A stretch of 64,000 nucleotides of DNA, from assembly GCF_027570195.1 (NCBI RefSeq), contig NZ_JAKMUZ010000011.1:32853-96852 (forward strand). Direction: 5' to 3'. Source of the DNA: Corynebacterium yonathiae. GTDB taxonomy: Bacteria; Actinomycetota; Actinomycetes; Mycobacteriales; Mycobacteriaceae. The number at the start of each line of letters is the position of its first letter. Positions within the stretch are counted from its first letter, which is position 1. Under the pieces are notes generated by a model that ran no database searches, was not told the DNA's origin, and saw only the letters and a list, made by a program, of their open reading frames with translations. Positions 43,391 through 51,931 of the stretch are shown here, piece after piece. The position numbers and the translations under genes were made by a program.

Positions 43391-43855
43391 ATGACCAACA
43401 ACCGCGAGACGCAAGATAAGCACCAAGATAACTACGCCCTCGATGACACTCTGGTTGGCCGTATCACCCAGGCCGCCGCCGTGGGCATTGCGACCTCCTA
43501 TCCGGATTGGATCACATCCAAGGGCGGCTTGATCACCGCGTATACCTTGTCTTTCTTTGGCTTTGGCGCCCTAGTGGCCTATACCAACGCGCACGCTGAG
43601 CAGGACGGCGATGAGCCGCGCTCGCCGCAGGATAGTGCCGATCAAGGCCTCAAGCCCTGGGCTATTTTTGCCGCCGTGGTGCTGCTGCTCATCCTGGGCG
43701 GGTGGATGAACGTTGCCCTTTCCCGCCGGATGGTGAAGTTCCTGCGCAAGCGCGGTGCCAAGCGGCCGTGGACCCTCTTGGGCGCCATTGGAGCGGCGCT
43801 GACGTTCCTCATTAGTGAGCTGGAAGCGCGCGATATGGCAAAACTAGCTTCCTAA
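43391..43855 (+). CDS. Hypothetical membrane protein in the arabinogalactan region
   Basis: A 154-aa protein with a polar N-terminus, two or three hydrophobic segments (about residues 43-62, 85-110 and 130-145) and an acidic loop (EQDGDEPRSPQDSADQG). No family is recognised. ATG 43391 is 7 nt after TAAAGT, so it is leaderless. It is followed after 9 bp by a pRiA4b ORF-3-like gene on the same strand. Confidence 0.65.
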   Translation: MTNNRETQDKHQDNYALDDTLVGRITQAAAVGIATSYPDWITSKGGLITAYTLSFFGFGALVAYTNAHAEQDGDEPRSPQDSADQGLKPWAIFAAVVLLLILGGWMNVALSRRMVKFLRKRGAKRPWTLLGAIGAALTFLISELEARDMAKLAS

Positions 43856-43864
43856 AACTTGCGT

Positions 43865-44773
43865 ATGGTGGAGCTCATGAACGCAGGGGTCACCGATATC
43901 GCACAGGCGCGGGCCAAACGCGCCGATAGCGTGGTATCCCTCAAGCGCGAGCCCCTCACCATCATCTGCCAAGCCGCGAATATTCGCGCCGATGGCGAGG
44001 TGCACCGCCAGATTGGTTTTAGCGATGCTCTGACCTTTACCGAGCTACACCGCGTTCTGCGTATCTGCTTTGGCTTGCCGGAGGAGGAATCTCCCTGGCA
44101 CTTTTATGAACACACCGAGGCCCGTGGCCCGCGCATCGATCCGGAGCGCCAGTCCTCCGAATTTCTCTGGCGCGAAGGCGATCAAATCGACTTCGCCTGG
44201 GGCCTATGGGACTTCGAGCTGGTAGTAGCTGAGATCTATCCGCGCGATAATGGCACTCCGGAAGCGCTATGCGTGGGCGGCTCGGGCTCGCTCTTTCAAC
44301 CTTTTGAGCTGACGAGCGTCAACCGCGAATTGACCGGGCAAGAGGTTACCGATGAGGTCTTTTCCGCGGTATCGTCACCCGTGCGCGATTTGATTGAGCG
44401 CACCAAACTCTATGATTTCGTTCCACTGCTCCAGGCGATGGACCTAGGCAGGGACACTGACCTATCGCCGCATATTGCCCGCGTGCTTGCCAGCCTGCCG
44501 CGCGAGGTTACCCATGAAGGCAAAGATGCCTTTTGGTCTATGGCGCTCGCCCTATCCTGCATGGGCGGCGTAGAGCTTACCGATTCCGTCGTGGAGACCA
44601 CCATGGATGCGCTCGGCTGGGTCAATGACGACGGCACGGCGCTGACTGCGGCCGAAGTGCGCGAGCTGTGCGCGGCGTCGTTGCAGCAATTGGCCAGGAT
44701 TGGTGCCTATGGTGCCGAATCCGCCGCGCCGGTGGACCGGTTGGACATGTACCGAGCGCTCCTGCGCGGGTAG
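43865..44773 (+). CDS. Protein with plasmid pRiA4b ORF-3-like domain
   Basis: About 302 aa. Residues 15-150 resemble the pRiA4b ORF-3 (IS1096-TnpR) domain: ALTFTELHRVLRICFGLPEEESPWHFYEH followed by GDQIDFAWGLWDFELVVAEIYP and a GxGxxxPF-like end. The C-terminal half is helical without a known domain. The family's function is unknown; no mobile element is seen nearby, so the label does not imply a transposon. ATG 43865 or ATG 43877 may be the start; neither has a clear ribosome site. Confidence 0.6.
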   Translation: MVELMNAGVTDIAQARAKRADSVVSLKREPLTIICQAANIRADGEVHRQIGFSDALTFTELHRVLRICFGLPEEESPWHFYEHTEARGPRIDPERQSSEFLWREGDQIDFAWGLWDFELVVAEIYPRDNGTPEALCVGGSGSLFQPFELTSVNRELTGQEVTDEVFSAVSSPVRDLIERTKLYDFVPLLQAMDLGRDTDLSPHIARVLASLPREVTHEGKDAFWSMALALSCMGGVELTDSVVETTMDALGWVNDDGTALTAAEVRELCAASLQQLARIGAYGAESAAPVDRLDMYRALLRG

Positions 44774-44784
44774 GCTACTCACTC

Positions 44785-45225
44785 GTGACTAATTCCGCTG
44801 ACGACGCCGTAGAAGTAAAGCCCTCATCCACCTCGCTGCACACCCAGCTGGTGCGCTTTATTTCTGTGGGCGTATTTACCGCCGCCATTGACTATGGTCT
44901 CACGCTTTTATTGACCTATCTGGGGCTGCACCGTTCCGCCGCCAAGGCCATCGGTTGGGTCTTTGGCACCATCGCCGCCTACCTGGCCAATGCGCGGTGG
45001 ACCTTTGGGGCCAAGGTGTCTGGCCGCACAGCCGCGACCGTGGGCATTTTGTACGCCTCTACCTTTGCGGTCCAAAACTTCCTGTACTGGGTGCTCAACG
45101 AACCGCTTATGGCTCTCGGCTTTGAGGGCGCGGTAAAAGACACCATCGCCTTCGTCATCGCCCAAGGCGTGGCCACGGTGACCAACTTTGCCATTCAAAG
45201 GGCCTTCATTTTTAAAGAAAAATAA
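44785..45225 (+). CDS. GtrA-family membrane protein
   Basis: The 146-aa protein has four membrane helices and the GtrA pattern (LVRFISVGVFTAAIDYGLTLLLTYLGL, AYLANARWTFGAK, ATVTNFAIQRAFIFK). The mycobacterial counterpart Rv3789 sits beside dprE1 and has been linked to arabinogalactan synthesis, either in lipid-linked sugar flipping or as an anchor for AftA. Start GTG 44785 lies 8 nt after TAGGCT. It is convergent with glfT1. Confidence 0.85.
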   Translation: MTNSADDAVEVKPSSTSLHTQLVRFISVGVFTAAIDYGLTLLLTYLGLHRSAAKAIGWVFGTIAAYLANARWTFGAKVSGRTAATVGILYASTFAVQNFLYWVLNEPLMALGFEGAVKDTIAFVIAQGVATVTNFAIQRAFIFKEK

Positions 45226-45280
45226 CCTCACCACGGGAATCGAGCCCGACCAATCTGCGCGCGGGGTGTCAAGCTCTCGG

Positions 45281-45322
45281 TGGTGGCGGGTATGTGCCGC
45301 GTGGTGGCGGGTATGTGCCGCG
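45281..45322. repeat. Perfect tandem duplication, 2 x 21 bp
   Basis: The unit TGGTGGCGGGTATGTGCCGCG occurs at 45281-45301 and again at 45302-45322 without mismatch. It lies between the convergent gtrA-like and glfT1 genes. It looks like a recent slippage event. Confidence 0.85.
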
Positions 45323-45367
45323 CTTATCGACGCCCCCCTTGCCCAGCCCCTGCAGTTCGGCTTCGGC

Positions 45368-46285
45368 CTAGCTAGGGCGCCGGAAATCTTCCCTGCGCCC
45401 GCGGTTGTGAAGCTTGAACCATTCGATAAAGCCGGCCGGATCGTGGCGCTGGATCAGGAAGAACCAGCCAAAGCGGGCGAATTCCTGCGGCAGTAGCTTG
45501 CGCATGCCGCGCTGCCACAATAAATAGCCGCGATTGCGGTAAGTGAAAAACCGCTTGAACTCACCCTCTGGGAACTGGGTGTGCATCTTGCCGCCCAAAA
45601 TGGGCTTGAACTCATCCGATCCATCTGGGTGCAGGTAGCTCGTGGTCAGAGCCGTGCCGAAAGAGAGCCCGGAATTGACCAGCCGGCGGTGGTATTCCAC
45701 CTCATCGCCGCGGATGAAGAGCCGATAGTCCGGTACACCAATGATCTCCATGGCCGCTGCGGAAATCAGCGCGCCGTTAAATAGCGATGCAATGCCAGGC
45801 AGGAAATCGCCCTCCAGCTCATCCATTCGTCGGCGCCACACTAGGCCTTGGCGCAGGGGGAAGGCGAGCTGGTCGGGATCGTTGATATTGCATACCGCTG
45901 GCGAGACCTCATGCAAACGGTTGGCCTCGGCCACCCGATACAGCTCCGCAAGGACCGTGTGATCGGCGGGGCGGCCATCGTCATCGGCACACCACACGGC
46001 ATCCGCGCCCAAAGAAAGGGCGGTGAGAAAGCCTAGCGCAAAGCCACCAGCTCCGCCCAGGTTGGTCTCCGAAGGCACGTAGACGCCGCGGTCGCCCGCC
46101 ATGGACTCGACAAGTTCACGCACTGCATTTTCCGCACCGTTATCCACCACGATCACCCACTGCACGGGGTGGGTTTGGTGTACCACCTGTTCGAGCGATG
46201 CCCGTAGCAGTTCGGCGCGCTGATGGGTAACAATGACGGCGGCGGTAGAACCGGTAGAAGTCAGGGTGGCAGTCATGGGTTCCAT
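45368..46285 (-). CDS. glfT1: Galactofuranosyltransferase GlfT1
   Basis: The 305-aa GT2 enzyme has the N-terminal nucleotide-binding strand AAVIVTHQRAELLRASLEQ, VVDNG, TNLGGAGGFALGF and the metal-binding CADDDGRP. GlfT1 adds the first galactofuranose residues to the rhamnosyl-GlcNAc-P-P-decaprenyl linker at the cytoplasmic face. Position beside wzt and wzm equals Rv3782 next to Rv3781/Rv3783. ATG 46285 is chosen; ATG 46276 is equally possible. Confidence 0.9.
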   Translation of the reverse strand: MEPMTATLTSTGSTAAVIVTHQRAELLRASLEQVVHQTHPVQWVIVVDNGAENAVRELVESMAGDRGVYVPSETNLGGAGGFALGFLTALSLGADAVWCADDDGRPADHTVLAELYRVAEANRLHEVSPAVCNINDPDQLAFPLRQGLVWRRRMDELEGDFLPGIASLFNGALISAAAMEIIGVPDYRLFIRGDEVEYHRRLVNSGLSFGTALTTSYLHPDGSDEFKPILGGKMHTQFPEGEFKRFFTYRNRGYLLWQRGMRKLLPQEFARFGWFFLIQRHDPAGFIEWFKLHNRGRREDFRRPS

Positions 46286-46379
46286 CTTGCCACCGGGGCA
46301 GGGGACCAGCGCAGAAACACTCCGCATTGGTGGAGCGAAAAGTGGATATAGGCGCCGCTTTGCGGATACTGTGAAACCT

Positions 46380-47048
46380 ATGGAAAACTTCTGGCCGCCT
46401 TTTGCGGTGACCATTCGGGCCTGCGATGATACGGGCTGCGGAGTTGACCTGCGTGTCATGCGCGATGAAGACATCGCACAGGTGGCCCAAGTGTGTGCGG
46501 CAGATATTTATGGCGCAGACATCCCAGAACATGCATTTCCCTGGCTTTTTGATGAGAAGAAGAATACCCCCGCCGCCATGGCCCAGCACCGGTGGGAGCA
46601 CCGAGCGACGCTGTGCCCCCAGAATTGGACCCTGGATTTCATCGCTCGCCAGGTAGAAACCCAAGCACTAGTGGGCGTGGTGGACCTGGCGGCAGAAAAT
46701 TTTGCGGCCGCACGGGAAATAGAAACTGCATCATGGGTGCTGCACCGCTTTCAAGGCCAAGGCTATGGCACGCTTATCCGCCAGGCGATGGCGGCGTTTT
46801 CCTTCTTGCACCTCGATGCGGGTTCGCTGTGCACCAGTTGGATAAAAACCAACCGCGCCTCAGCCCGGGTGAGTGAAAAGTTGGGCTACCGCGTTAGCAC
46901 CGAGGCAAAAGAAGAGCCCGCGGGCCCGGAAAAGATTAACCGGCCGGTAGTTAGCGCTCGCCTCAACGCCGCGGACTATCACCGGCCGGAAGGGGTGCAG
47001 GTGGACGTGCAGGGTGTAGGCGACCAGCTGCTGCATATGCTCAATTAA
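46380..47048 (+). CDS. GNAT-family N-acetyltransferase
   Basis: A 222-aa protein of the RimJ/RimL type with the acetyl-CoA segment SWVLHRFQGQGYGTLIRQAMAAF and the later TNRASARVSEKLGYRVST. It is inserted between glfT1 and wzt on the opposite strand and overlaps the wzt 3' end by 4 bp. The substrate is unknown. GATACT lies 9 nt before ATG 46380, so a short-leader or leaderless mRNA is likely. Confidence 0.82.
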   Translation: MENFWPPFAVTIRACDDTGCGVDLRVMRDEDIAQVAQVCAADIYGADIPEHAFPWLFDEKKNTPAAMAQHRWEHRATLCPQNWTLDFIARQVETQALVGVVDLAAENFAAAREIETASWVLHRFQGQGYGTLIRQAMAAFSFLHLDAGSLCTSWIKTNRASARVSEKLGYRVSTEAKEEPAGPEKINRPVVSARLNAADYHRPEGVQVDVQGVGDQLLHMLN

Positions 47049-47848
47049 TTGCCGGTAGTGTCCTCATTTTCAAAACGCTCGCGCAGGTCGCGGACGTAGT
47101 CGCCCACCTCAGGTCCTTCGTACTCACCGACGACCTCGGAAACCTCGCCTACCGAGCGGATCTCACCGTGGTCGATCCACAAGGCGGTATTGCATAGCTG
47201 GGCCAAAAAGTCATTGGAGTGGGAGGCAAAGACCAGGATGCCGGAGCGCTTCACCAGCTCCTGCAGGCGCACGCGCGCCTTAGCCATGAAGGCGGCGTCG
47301 ACCGCGCCAATGCCCTCATCCAGCAGTAGGATTTCTGGCTCAATGGATGTCACCACGCCGAGCGCCAAACGCACGCGCATACCGGTGGAATAGGTGCGCA
47401 GCGGCATGGAAAGATAATCGCCGAGCTCAGAAAACTCCGCAATCTCATCCATCTTCTTTTTCATCTGCTTGATGGACTGGCCCAAAAAGAGGCCGCGGAT
47501 AATGATGTTGTCGTAGCCAGAGACCTCTGGGTCCATGCCTACACCCAAATCAAAAACGGGGGCCACCCGGCCGCGCACATCTGCAGAACCGCGGGTGGGC
47601 TCATAGATTCCAGACAAGAGGCGCAGCAAGGTGGATTTACCGGCGCCGTTATGGCCCACCAAACCCACACGGTCGCCCTCGCGCAGGTGCAGGTTAATGT
47701 CCTTCAGGGCTTCCACCACGACGGTGTTTTGGGCATTTTTGCCAATGGCGCCACCGGCAGAAGAGAGCATGGCCTTCTTCAGTGAACGAGATTTGGCATC
47801 AAAGATGGGAAAGTCCACGCACGCGTTATACGTATCAATCGAGACCAT
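47045..47848 (-). CDS. wzt: Galactan ABC exporter, ATP-binding subunit (Wzt/RfbE type)
   Basis: The 267-aa protein has Walker A GHNGAGKST, the signature YSTGMRVRLALG, Walker B EILLLDEGIGAVDA and the switch His in FASHSND. It belongs to the Wzt subfamily that exports undecaprenyl/decaprenyl-linked polysaccharides; in mycobacteria Rv3781-Rv3783 export the galactan. AAGGA precedes ATG 47848. The gene lies 46 bp after wzm in the same direction. It lacks the C-terminal carbohydrate-binding domain seen in some Wzt proteins. Confidence 0.9.
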   Translation of the reverse strand: MVSIDTYNACVDFPIFDAKSRSLKKAMLSSAGGAIGKNAQNTVVVEALKDINLHLREGDRVGLVGHNGAGKSTLLRLLSGIYEPTRGSADVRGRVAPVFDLGVGMDPEVSGYDNIIIRGLFLGQSIKQMKKKMDEIAEFSELGDYLSMPLRTYSTGMRVRLALGVVTSIEPEILLLDEGIGAVDAAFMAKARVRLQELVKRSGILVFASHSNDFLAQLCNTALWIDHGEIRSVGEVSEVVGEYEGPEVGDYVRDLRERFENEDTTGN

Positions 47849-47894
47849 CAGTCAGTATCCTTTCGAGGAATCTCCACAAGTACAGGGCGTGGGC

Positions 47895-48785
47895 TTAGAC
47901 CCAGTAGCTGACGCGGAAGCGCCACTTGCGCATGACCAAGCCGGCGATGAGCAGGCCGAGCACGGTGCAGCCGATAACGATCCACCAGTGGTAGGCGGCT
48001 ACCGGCTCACCGATCATGGGTGCGCGGACGATTTCTAGGTAGTGATAGAGCGGGTTGATCTCCGCGATGCGGGCTCGCCCGGCCACGGCACCGCCCTGAT
48101 CCTTCAGGGTATTGGTCATCCACACAATCGGGGTGACGTAGAACAAGAGCTGGGTTAAAGCCTCCAGCAGCGGGGCTACGTCACGGAAGCGGGTGGCAAT
48201 GATGCCAAAGAACATCGTGACCCACACGCCGTTGACCAACAACAACGCCAAGCCTGGGATAAAGAGGAAGAACTCCCAACCCAGACTGCGTGGGAAGATG
48301 AGGATAAGCAACAGCCAGATGATGAGGTTATGGCCCAAAAATAATGTTTGGCGCCACACCAGGCGGTAGACGTGCACCGAAAGAGGGGCGGGAAGCTGTT
48401 TAATCAAGCCCTCATTATCAATGAAGACGGTGGAGCCTTCCTTGATGCAGCCCGAAATGAAGGTCCACATAATAAGACCCACGGTGACGTGGGGGAGGAA
48501 CTCCGCGACGGGAATCTGGAAGAGCATGGAGTACAAAAGGCCCAAGGCGAGGGCCATCACGCCAGTGGCGATGGTGATCCAAAACGGGCCCAGGACGGAG
48601 CGGCGGTAGCGCTGCTTAATATCTTGAATACCCAGCTTGAACCACAGCTCGCGCTGCTGTGCACCCTGCGCAAGGTCCGCGAAGGCGGCCTTGAGGGTCT
48701 CGGACTGGGACGCTGGGGTGGCCTCGCCGTCTGGCTGGGAGGTCATGCGGGCGATATCAGCGCGCAGTTGATTGTTATCTTGCAC
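47895..48785 (-). CDS. wzm: Galactan ABC exporter, membrane subunit (Wzm/RfbD type)
   Basis: The 296-aa protein has six membrane helices of the ABC2 type with a cytoplasmic amphipathic helix (ELWFKLGIQDIKQRYRRSVLGPFW) at the N-terminal side, as in Wzm permeases. With Wzt it moves lipid-linked galactan across the membrane. Start GTG 48785 lies 7 nt after TAGGGT, so the message is leaderless; the longer frame begins upstream of that hexamer. It is divergent from the degenerate aminotransferase gene. Confidence 0.9.
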   Translation of the reverse strand: MQDNNQLRADIARMTSQPDGEATPASQSETLKAAFADLAQGAQQRELWFKLGIQDIKQRYRRSVLGPFWITIATGVMALALGLLYSMLFQIPVAEFLPHVTVGLIMWTFISGCIKEGSTVFIDNEGLIKQLPAPLSVHVYRLVWRQTLFLGHNLIIWLLLILIFPRSLGWEFFLFIPGLALLLVNGVWVTMFFGIIATRFRDVAPLLEALTQLLFYVTPIVWMTNTLKDQGGAVAGRARIAEINPLYHYLEIVRAPMIGEPVAAYHWWIVIGCTVLGLLIAGLVMRKWRFRVSYWV

Positions 48786-48958
48786 GCTCAACACCCTAGC
48801 GCGCGGGCTGGGCAAACGGGAACTACACGCCGCCAGCCTGCGAAAACAGCGGTATGCAGCAAAAATTCAGATTTGGGAAACTTGGACCAAACGCGTATAC
48901 AGTAGGGAACCGACCGCCACTGTGTGGCGATGCCTAGCGCGAAAAAGAAGGGACCGTA

Positions 48959-50215
48959 ATGCCAGCAGGAGCTTCGGCACACTACGACGTATTCAGTGTG
49001 CGCGGTTTATACACCGGGCTATCTGATGGTTGGACTTACCTCAACGCGCACGCGGTCCCCCAGATCTCTGAGCGCGTCGCCTCCGGCGTGGCTCGCTCCT
49101 TCCGGATGTCCACCGCCGTGGCGCCTCAGGAGGGCCCGGGCGGTGCCCATTCCGCTACTCCCGCGCCGGGGCGACTGGAAGGCGATGGCAATTACACGGC
49201 CGCACGCATGGCCATAGCGGATCTGACCGGATCCAGGGCAGATCGCGTGGTGCTGGGGCCATCCTTGCCTGTTTTGTACCAGTCCTTGGCGCACGCAGCC
49301 CGTCCGCTTTTAGGCAGTAATTCTTCGCTGGTGCTCTCCAAGCTTGATCCGCCGTCTTTGTACTCGGCGTTTTCTGAGGTCAAGGCGGAAACCCGTTGGG
49401 CCGAGCCAGACTTGGGCACAGGCGAGTTGCCGGGATTCCAATTCGCCGAGCTCGTCGACGGCTCCACGCGGCTCGTCGCTTTCTCTGCCGCCCACGAACT
49501 ATTGGGCACGGTTTCTCCCACTGCAGAGATCATAGACACCGTGCATGAACGCTCTCGCGCCTGGACGCTTCTCGACGTCTCCGCGATCGCGCCCTACCGC
49601 CCCATCAACTTCGATGAGCTCGGTGCCGATATCTTGGGTCTCGACCTTGGCCTGCTGGGCGGCCCGCAGCTAGCGGCTTTAGTCTTCCGCGATACCCGTA
49701 TGTTCCGCCGCCTCGATGCCCTCGATCCGGTGCATGCCAGCAAGGGTGCTCGCAAGCTGGAAACGCCCATTTCCTCCGGCTTGGCCGGTGGTGTCGGACC
49801 ACTGGTGGACCATCTTGCCGCCCTCGCCGGTGGGGAGAGCGGCTCGCGCCGCAAGCGCCTGCGCACCTCCATGGATGCGCTCAGCGCCTACCTCGAGGAT
49901 CTACGCGCCGACCTTTATTCCTTCTTGAGCACCTTGCCTGCCGTACACATCCTCGGAGTGACGGGAGAGGCGGCCGCCGGCGCATCCGATGATCGCCTGC
50001 CGCGCCTTACCTTTGCTGTGAAGGGCGTTCCGGCGGAGACCGTGTACAAGCGTCTCTTTGATAATGGGCTGGTCACCACGCTTGCCCCGCAGACCCCGTT
50101 GCTTACGGAGATGGGCGTGGAGGAAATCGGCGGCGCCGTTACCGTTGCGCTTGGCCCCTTCAACACTTATCACGACGTCGAACACCTCACCCGTGTTGTA
50201 GCCTCACTGGCTTAA
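48959..50215 (+). CDS. Class-V aminotransferase-fold protein lacking the PLP lysine (Rv3778c-like)
   Basis: The 418-aa protein has the fold of cysteine-desulfurase-like aminotransferases (LTGSRADRVVLGPSLPVLYQSL, DVSAIAPYRPINFDELGADILG). In active members the lysine that binds PLP follows as SGHKxxGP; here the same place reads DLGLLGGPQ, with L232 in the Lys position. The Asp (D206) is kept, but the nearby Gln is Ala (A209). It is probably not a PLP enzyme. GAAGGGA precedes ATG 48959. Mycobacterial Rv3778c and Rv3777 have the same neighbours, so the gene is old in this locus. Confidence 0.8.
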   Translation: MPAGASAHYDVFSVRGLYTGLSDGWTYLNAHAVPQISERVASGVARSFRMSTAVAPQEGPGGAHSATPAPGRLEGDGNYTAARMAIADLTGSRADRVVLGPSLPVLYQSLAHAARPLLGSNSSLVLSKLDPPSLYSAFSEVKAETRWAEPDLGTGELPGFQFAELVDGSTRLVAFSAAHELLGTVSPTAEIIDTVHERSRAWTLLDVSAIAPYRPINFDELGADILGLDLGLLGGPQLAALVFRDTRMFRRLDALDPVHASKGARKLETPISSGLAGGVGPLVDHLAALAGGESGSRRKRLRTSMDALSAYLEDLRADLYSFLSTLPAVHILGVTGEAAAGASDDRLPRLTFAVKGVPAETVYKRLFDNGLVTTLAPQTPLLTEMGVEEIGGAVTVALGPFNTYHDVEHLTRVVASLA

Positions 50216-51183
50216 ACACTAAGCACGAGGGTGCCGGTGACTTCACCGCTGTCGAGTGCAGCGTGGGCACGGGCGGCGTCGGCAAGCGGATAAGTGGCAT
50301 GCAGCGCATGCTTTACTCGGCCGTCTGCCAACATGGGCCAGACATTTTCTACCGTGCCGGCCACAATCTGGGCCTTATCGTCTAAGTCGCGGGCGCGCAG
50401 CGTCGTACCCTGAATAGTCAGACGCTTGGGCAACATGGCTCCCAAGTTAATTTCTGCTTTGGTGCCGCCCTGCATGCCAATAATGATGAGCTTGCCGTCC
50501 TTGGCTAGGCACTTCATATTCTTTTCAAGGTATTTTGCGCCGATGATGTCCAAAATGACATCGCAGCTTCCCTTCAACTCATCTAAGAAGTCCTGCTCCT
50601 TATAGTTGATGAGAATGTCGGCGCCCAGCTCGCGGCAGCGATCCAATTTCTCCTGCGAACCGGCCGTGACCGCTACCTCTGCGCCTAATGCCTTGGCGAC
50701 CTGAATGGCAAAAGTACCGATGCCACCGCTTCCACCATGGATAAGCACACGTTGGCCCTCGTGGAGGTTCGCCTCAATGCCCAAGTTGGACCAGACGGTG
50801 CATCCAACCTCGACTACCGCCGCGGTTTCCTCAACGCTATACCCCTGGGGTAGAGGGAGTAGCTGGCCCTGTGGGACCGCAACGTATTCGGCGTAGCCAC
50901 CACCAGCGAGCAAACAGCCCACTTCGGTGCCCACCTCCCAGTCGGTATCCCCGGCGTCCGTGATGGTGCCCGCTGCTTCCAAGCCCAGGATTTCTGACGC
51001 CCCTGGTGGTGGCGGATAAGCTCCCATCGTTTGCAGGATATCGCCGCGGTTAACGCCCGCTGCCTGCACCTTGACGAGCACTTCGCCTGATTGCAGTTGC
51101 GGAACGTCGACCTCTTGGAGTTCCAAGGAGCGACGCTCCTGGGGATCGGTCTGCACGATTGCCTTCATCTTTGTTGTAGTCAT
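50212..51183 (-). CDS. Zinc-free MDR quinone oxidoreductase (Rv3777-like)
   Basis: The 323-aa medium-chain dehydrogenase has the quinone-reductase pattern (AAGVNRGDILQTMGAYPPPPGASEILGLEAAG) and the NADPH loop HGGSGGIGTFAIQVAKALGAEV. Cysteines that would bind zinc in alcohol dehydrogenases are absent. It reduces quinones or enones with NADPH. TAGATT lies 7 nt before ATG 51183 (leaderless). Its stop codon overlaps the end of the convergent Rv3778c-like gene by 4 bp. Confidence 0.87.
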   Translation of the reverse strand: MTTTKMKAIVQTDPQERRSLELQEVDVPQLQSGEVLVKVQAAGVNRGDILQTMGAYPPPPGASEILGLEAAGTITDAGDTDWEVGTEVGCLLAGGGYAEYVAVPQGQLLPLPQGYSVEETAAVVEVGCTVWSNLGIEANLHEGQRVLIHGGSGGIGTFAIQVAKALGAEVAVTAGSQEKLDRCRELGADILINYKEQDFLDELKGSCDVILDIIGAKYLEKNMKCLAKDGKLIIIGMQGGTKAEINLGAMLPKRLTIQGTTLRARDLDDKAQIVAGTVENVWPMLADGRVKHALHATYPLADAARAHAALDSGEVTGTLVLSV

Positions 51184-51300
51184 AGGGCCCAATCTAACGG
51201 AGCTCATGTGTCCTGCGCCACGAATGACCTCGGGGGAGTAATCATTTTGAGCACTGAAGGTGGCCTTTTGGGAAACAGGGCCATCTATTTAGTAGACTGA

Positions 51301-51345
51301 CCAAGTTGCTTCTTGGGCAAGGAGATTGCCTTCGATACGCAACTT

Positions 51346-51347
<2 letters not shown>
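51301..51347 (+). repeat. Inverted repeat in the tRNA-Ser leader
   Basis: CCAAGTTGC (51301-51309) and GCAACTTGG (51339-51347) are perfect complements; an inner stem GGCAA/TTGCC strengthens the fold. The right arm includes the first two nucleotides of the tRNA, so the 5' leader can compete with the acceptor stem. Confidence 0.5.
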
Positions 51348-51429
<82 letters not shown>

Positions 51430-51439
51430 CAGAACGCCT

Positions 51440-51467
51440 AACCCCTAGTCGTCAATGACTAGGGGTT
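51440..51467 (+). terminator. Terminator after tRNA-Ser(TGA)
   Basis: AACCCCTAGTC (51440-51450) and GACTAGGGGTT (51457-51467) form an 11-bp stem followed by the T-rich TGCTTTATTT. Confidence 0.85.
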
Positions 51468-51641
51468 TGCTTTATTTAGGGGTAAGGGCGGATTCTAGTG
51501 GTCACACATTCTGACCCTTAACCCCGTTTTGAGCGGTTGCGCTGAGATGCAGAGAAAACTAAGGCTGAAGTCAGTCAATGTTTACCATGAGTTACTACCT
51601 TGAGGTATGGATATCGAAACACCGTTAACCATGAGGAAACT

Positions 51642-51902
51642 ATGACTAATTACATTTCTTTATTGGCCGAAGAACAGGTACCAGAATCATATGGCTGGCT
51701 TGCGGGCGGGATAGGTGCCGTCATTGTTATCGCTCTGTTGGTCTTTTGGGTGGCTTCGCTCATATCCATCATTCGCTCGGGATATAGCGTAGGGGTCAAA
51801 ATACTGCTGGCGATGGCGGCATTTGCCTACCCGTTCCTTGGGCCTCTTATTTGGTTCCTATTTGCACGACATAAGGAACATAAGACTCGAATGGACCGCT
51901 AA
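51642..51902 (+). CDS. Small membrane protein with PLDc_N-like domain
   Basis: The 86-aa protein has two membrane helices separated by a short polar loop (VFWVASLISIIRSGYSVGVKILL and YPFLGPLIWFLFARHK), the layout of the phospholipase D N-terminal (PLDc_N) family. No catalytic domain is attached. GAGGAAA lies just before ATG 51642. It stands alone between the tRNA-Ser gene and the convergent moeB gene. Function is unknown. Confidence 0.72.
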   Translation: MTNYISLLAEEQVPESYGWLAGGIGAVIVIALLVFWVASLISIIRSGYSVGVKILLAMAAFAYPFLGPLIWFLFARHKEHKTRMDR

Positions 51903-51931
51903 GCTGCCTTTCGTTAACAGGCGAAAAGTGG

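Noticed and set aside
43865..44773. Mobile element, because pRiA4b ORF-3 is also called IS1096 TnpR
   Set aside because: No transposase, terminal repeats or target duplication are seen around the gene.
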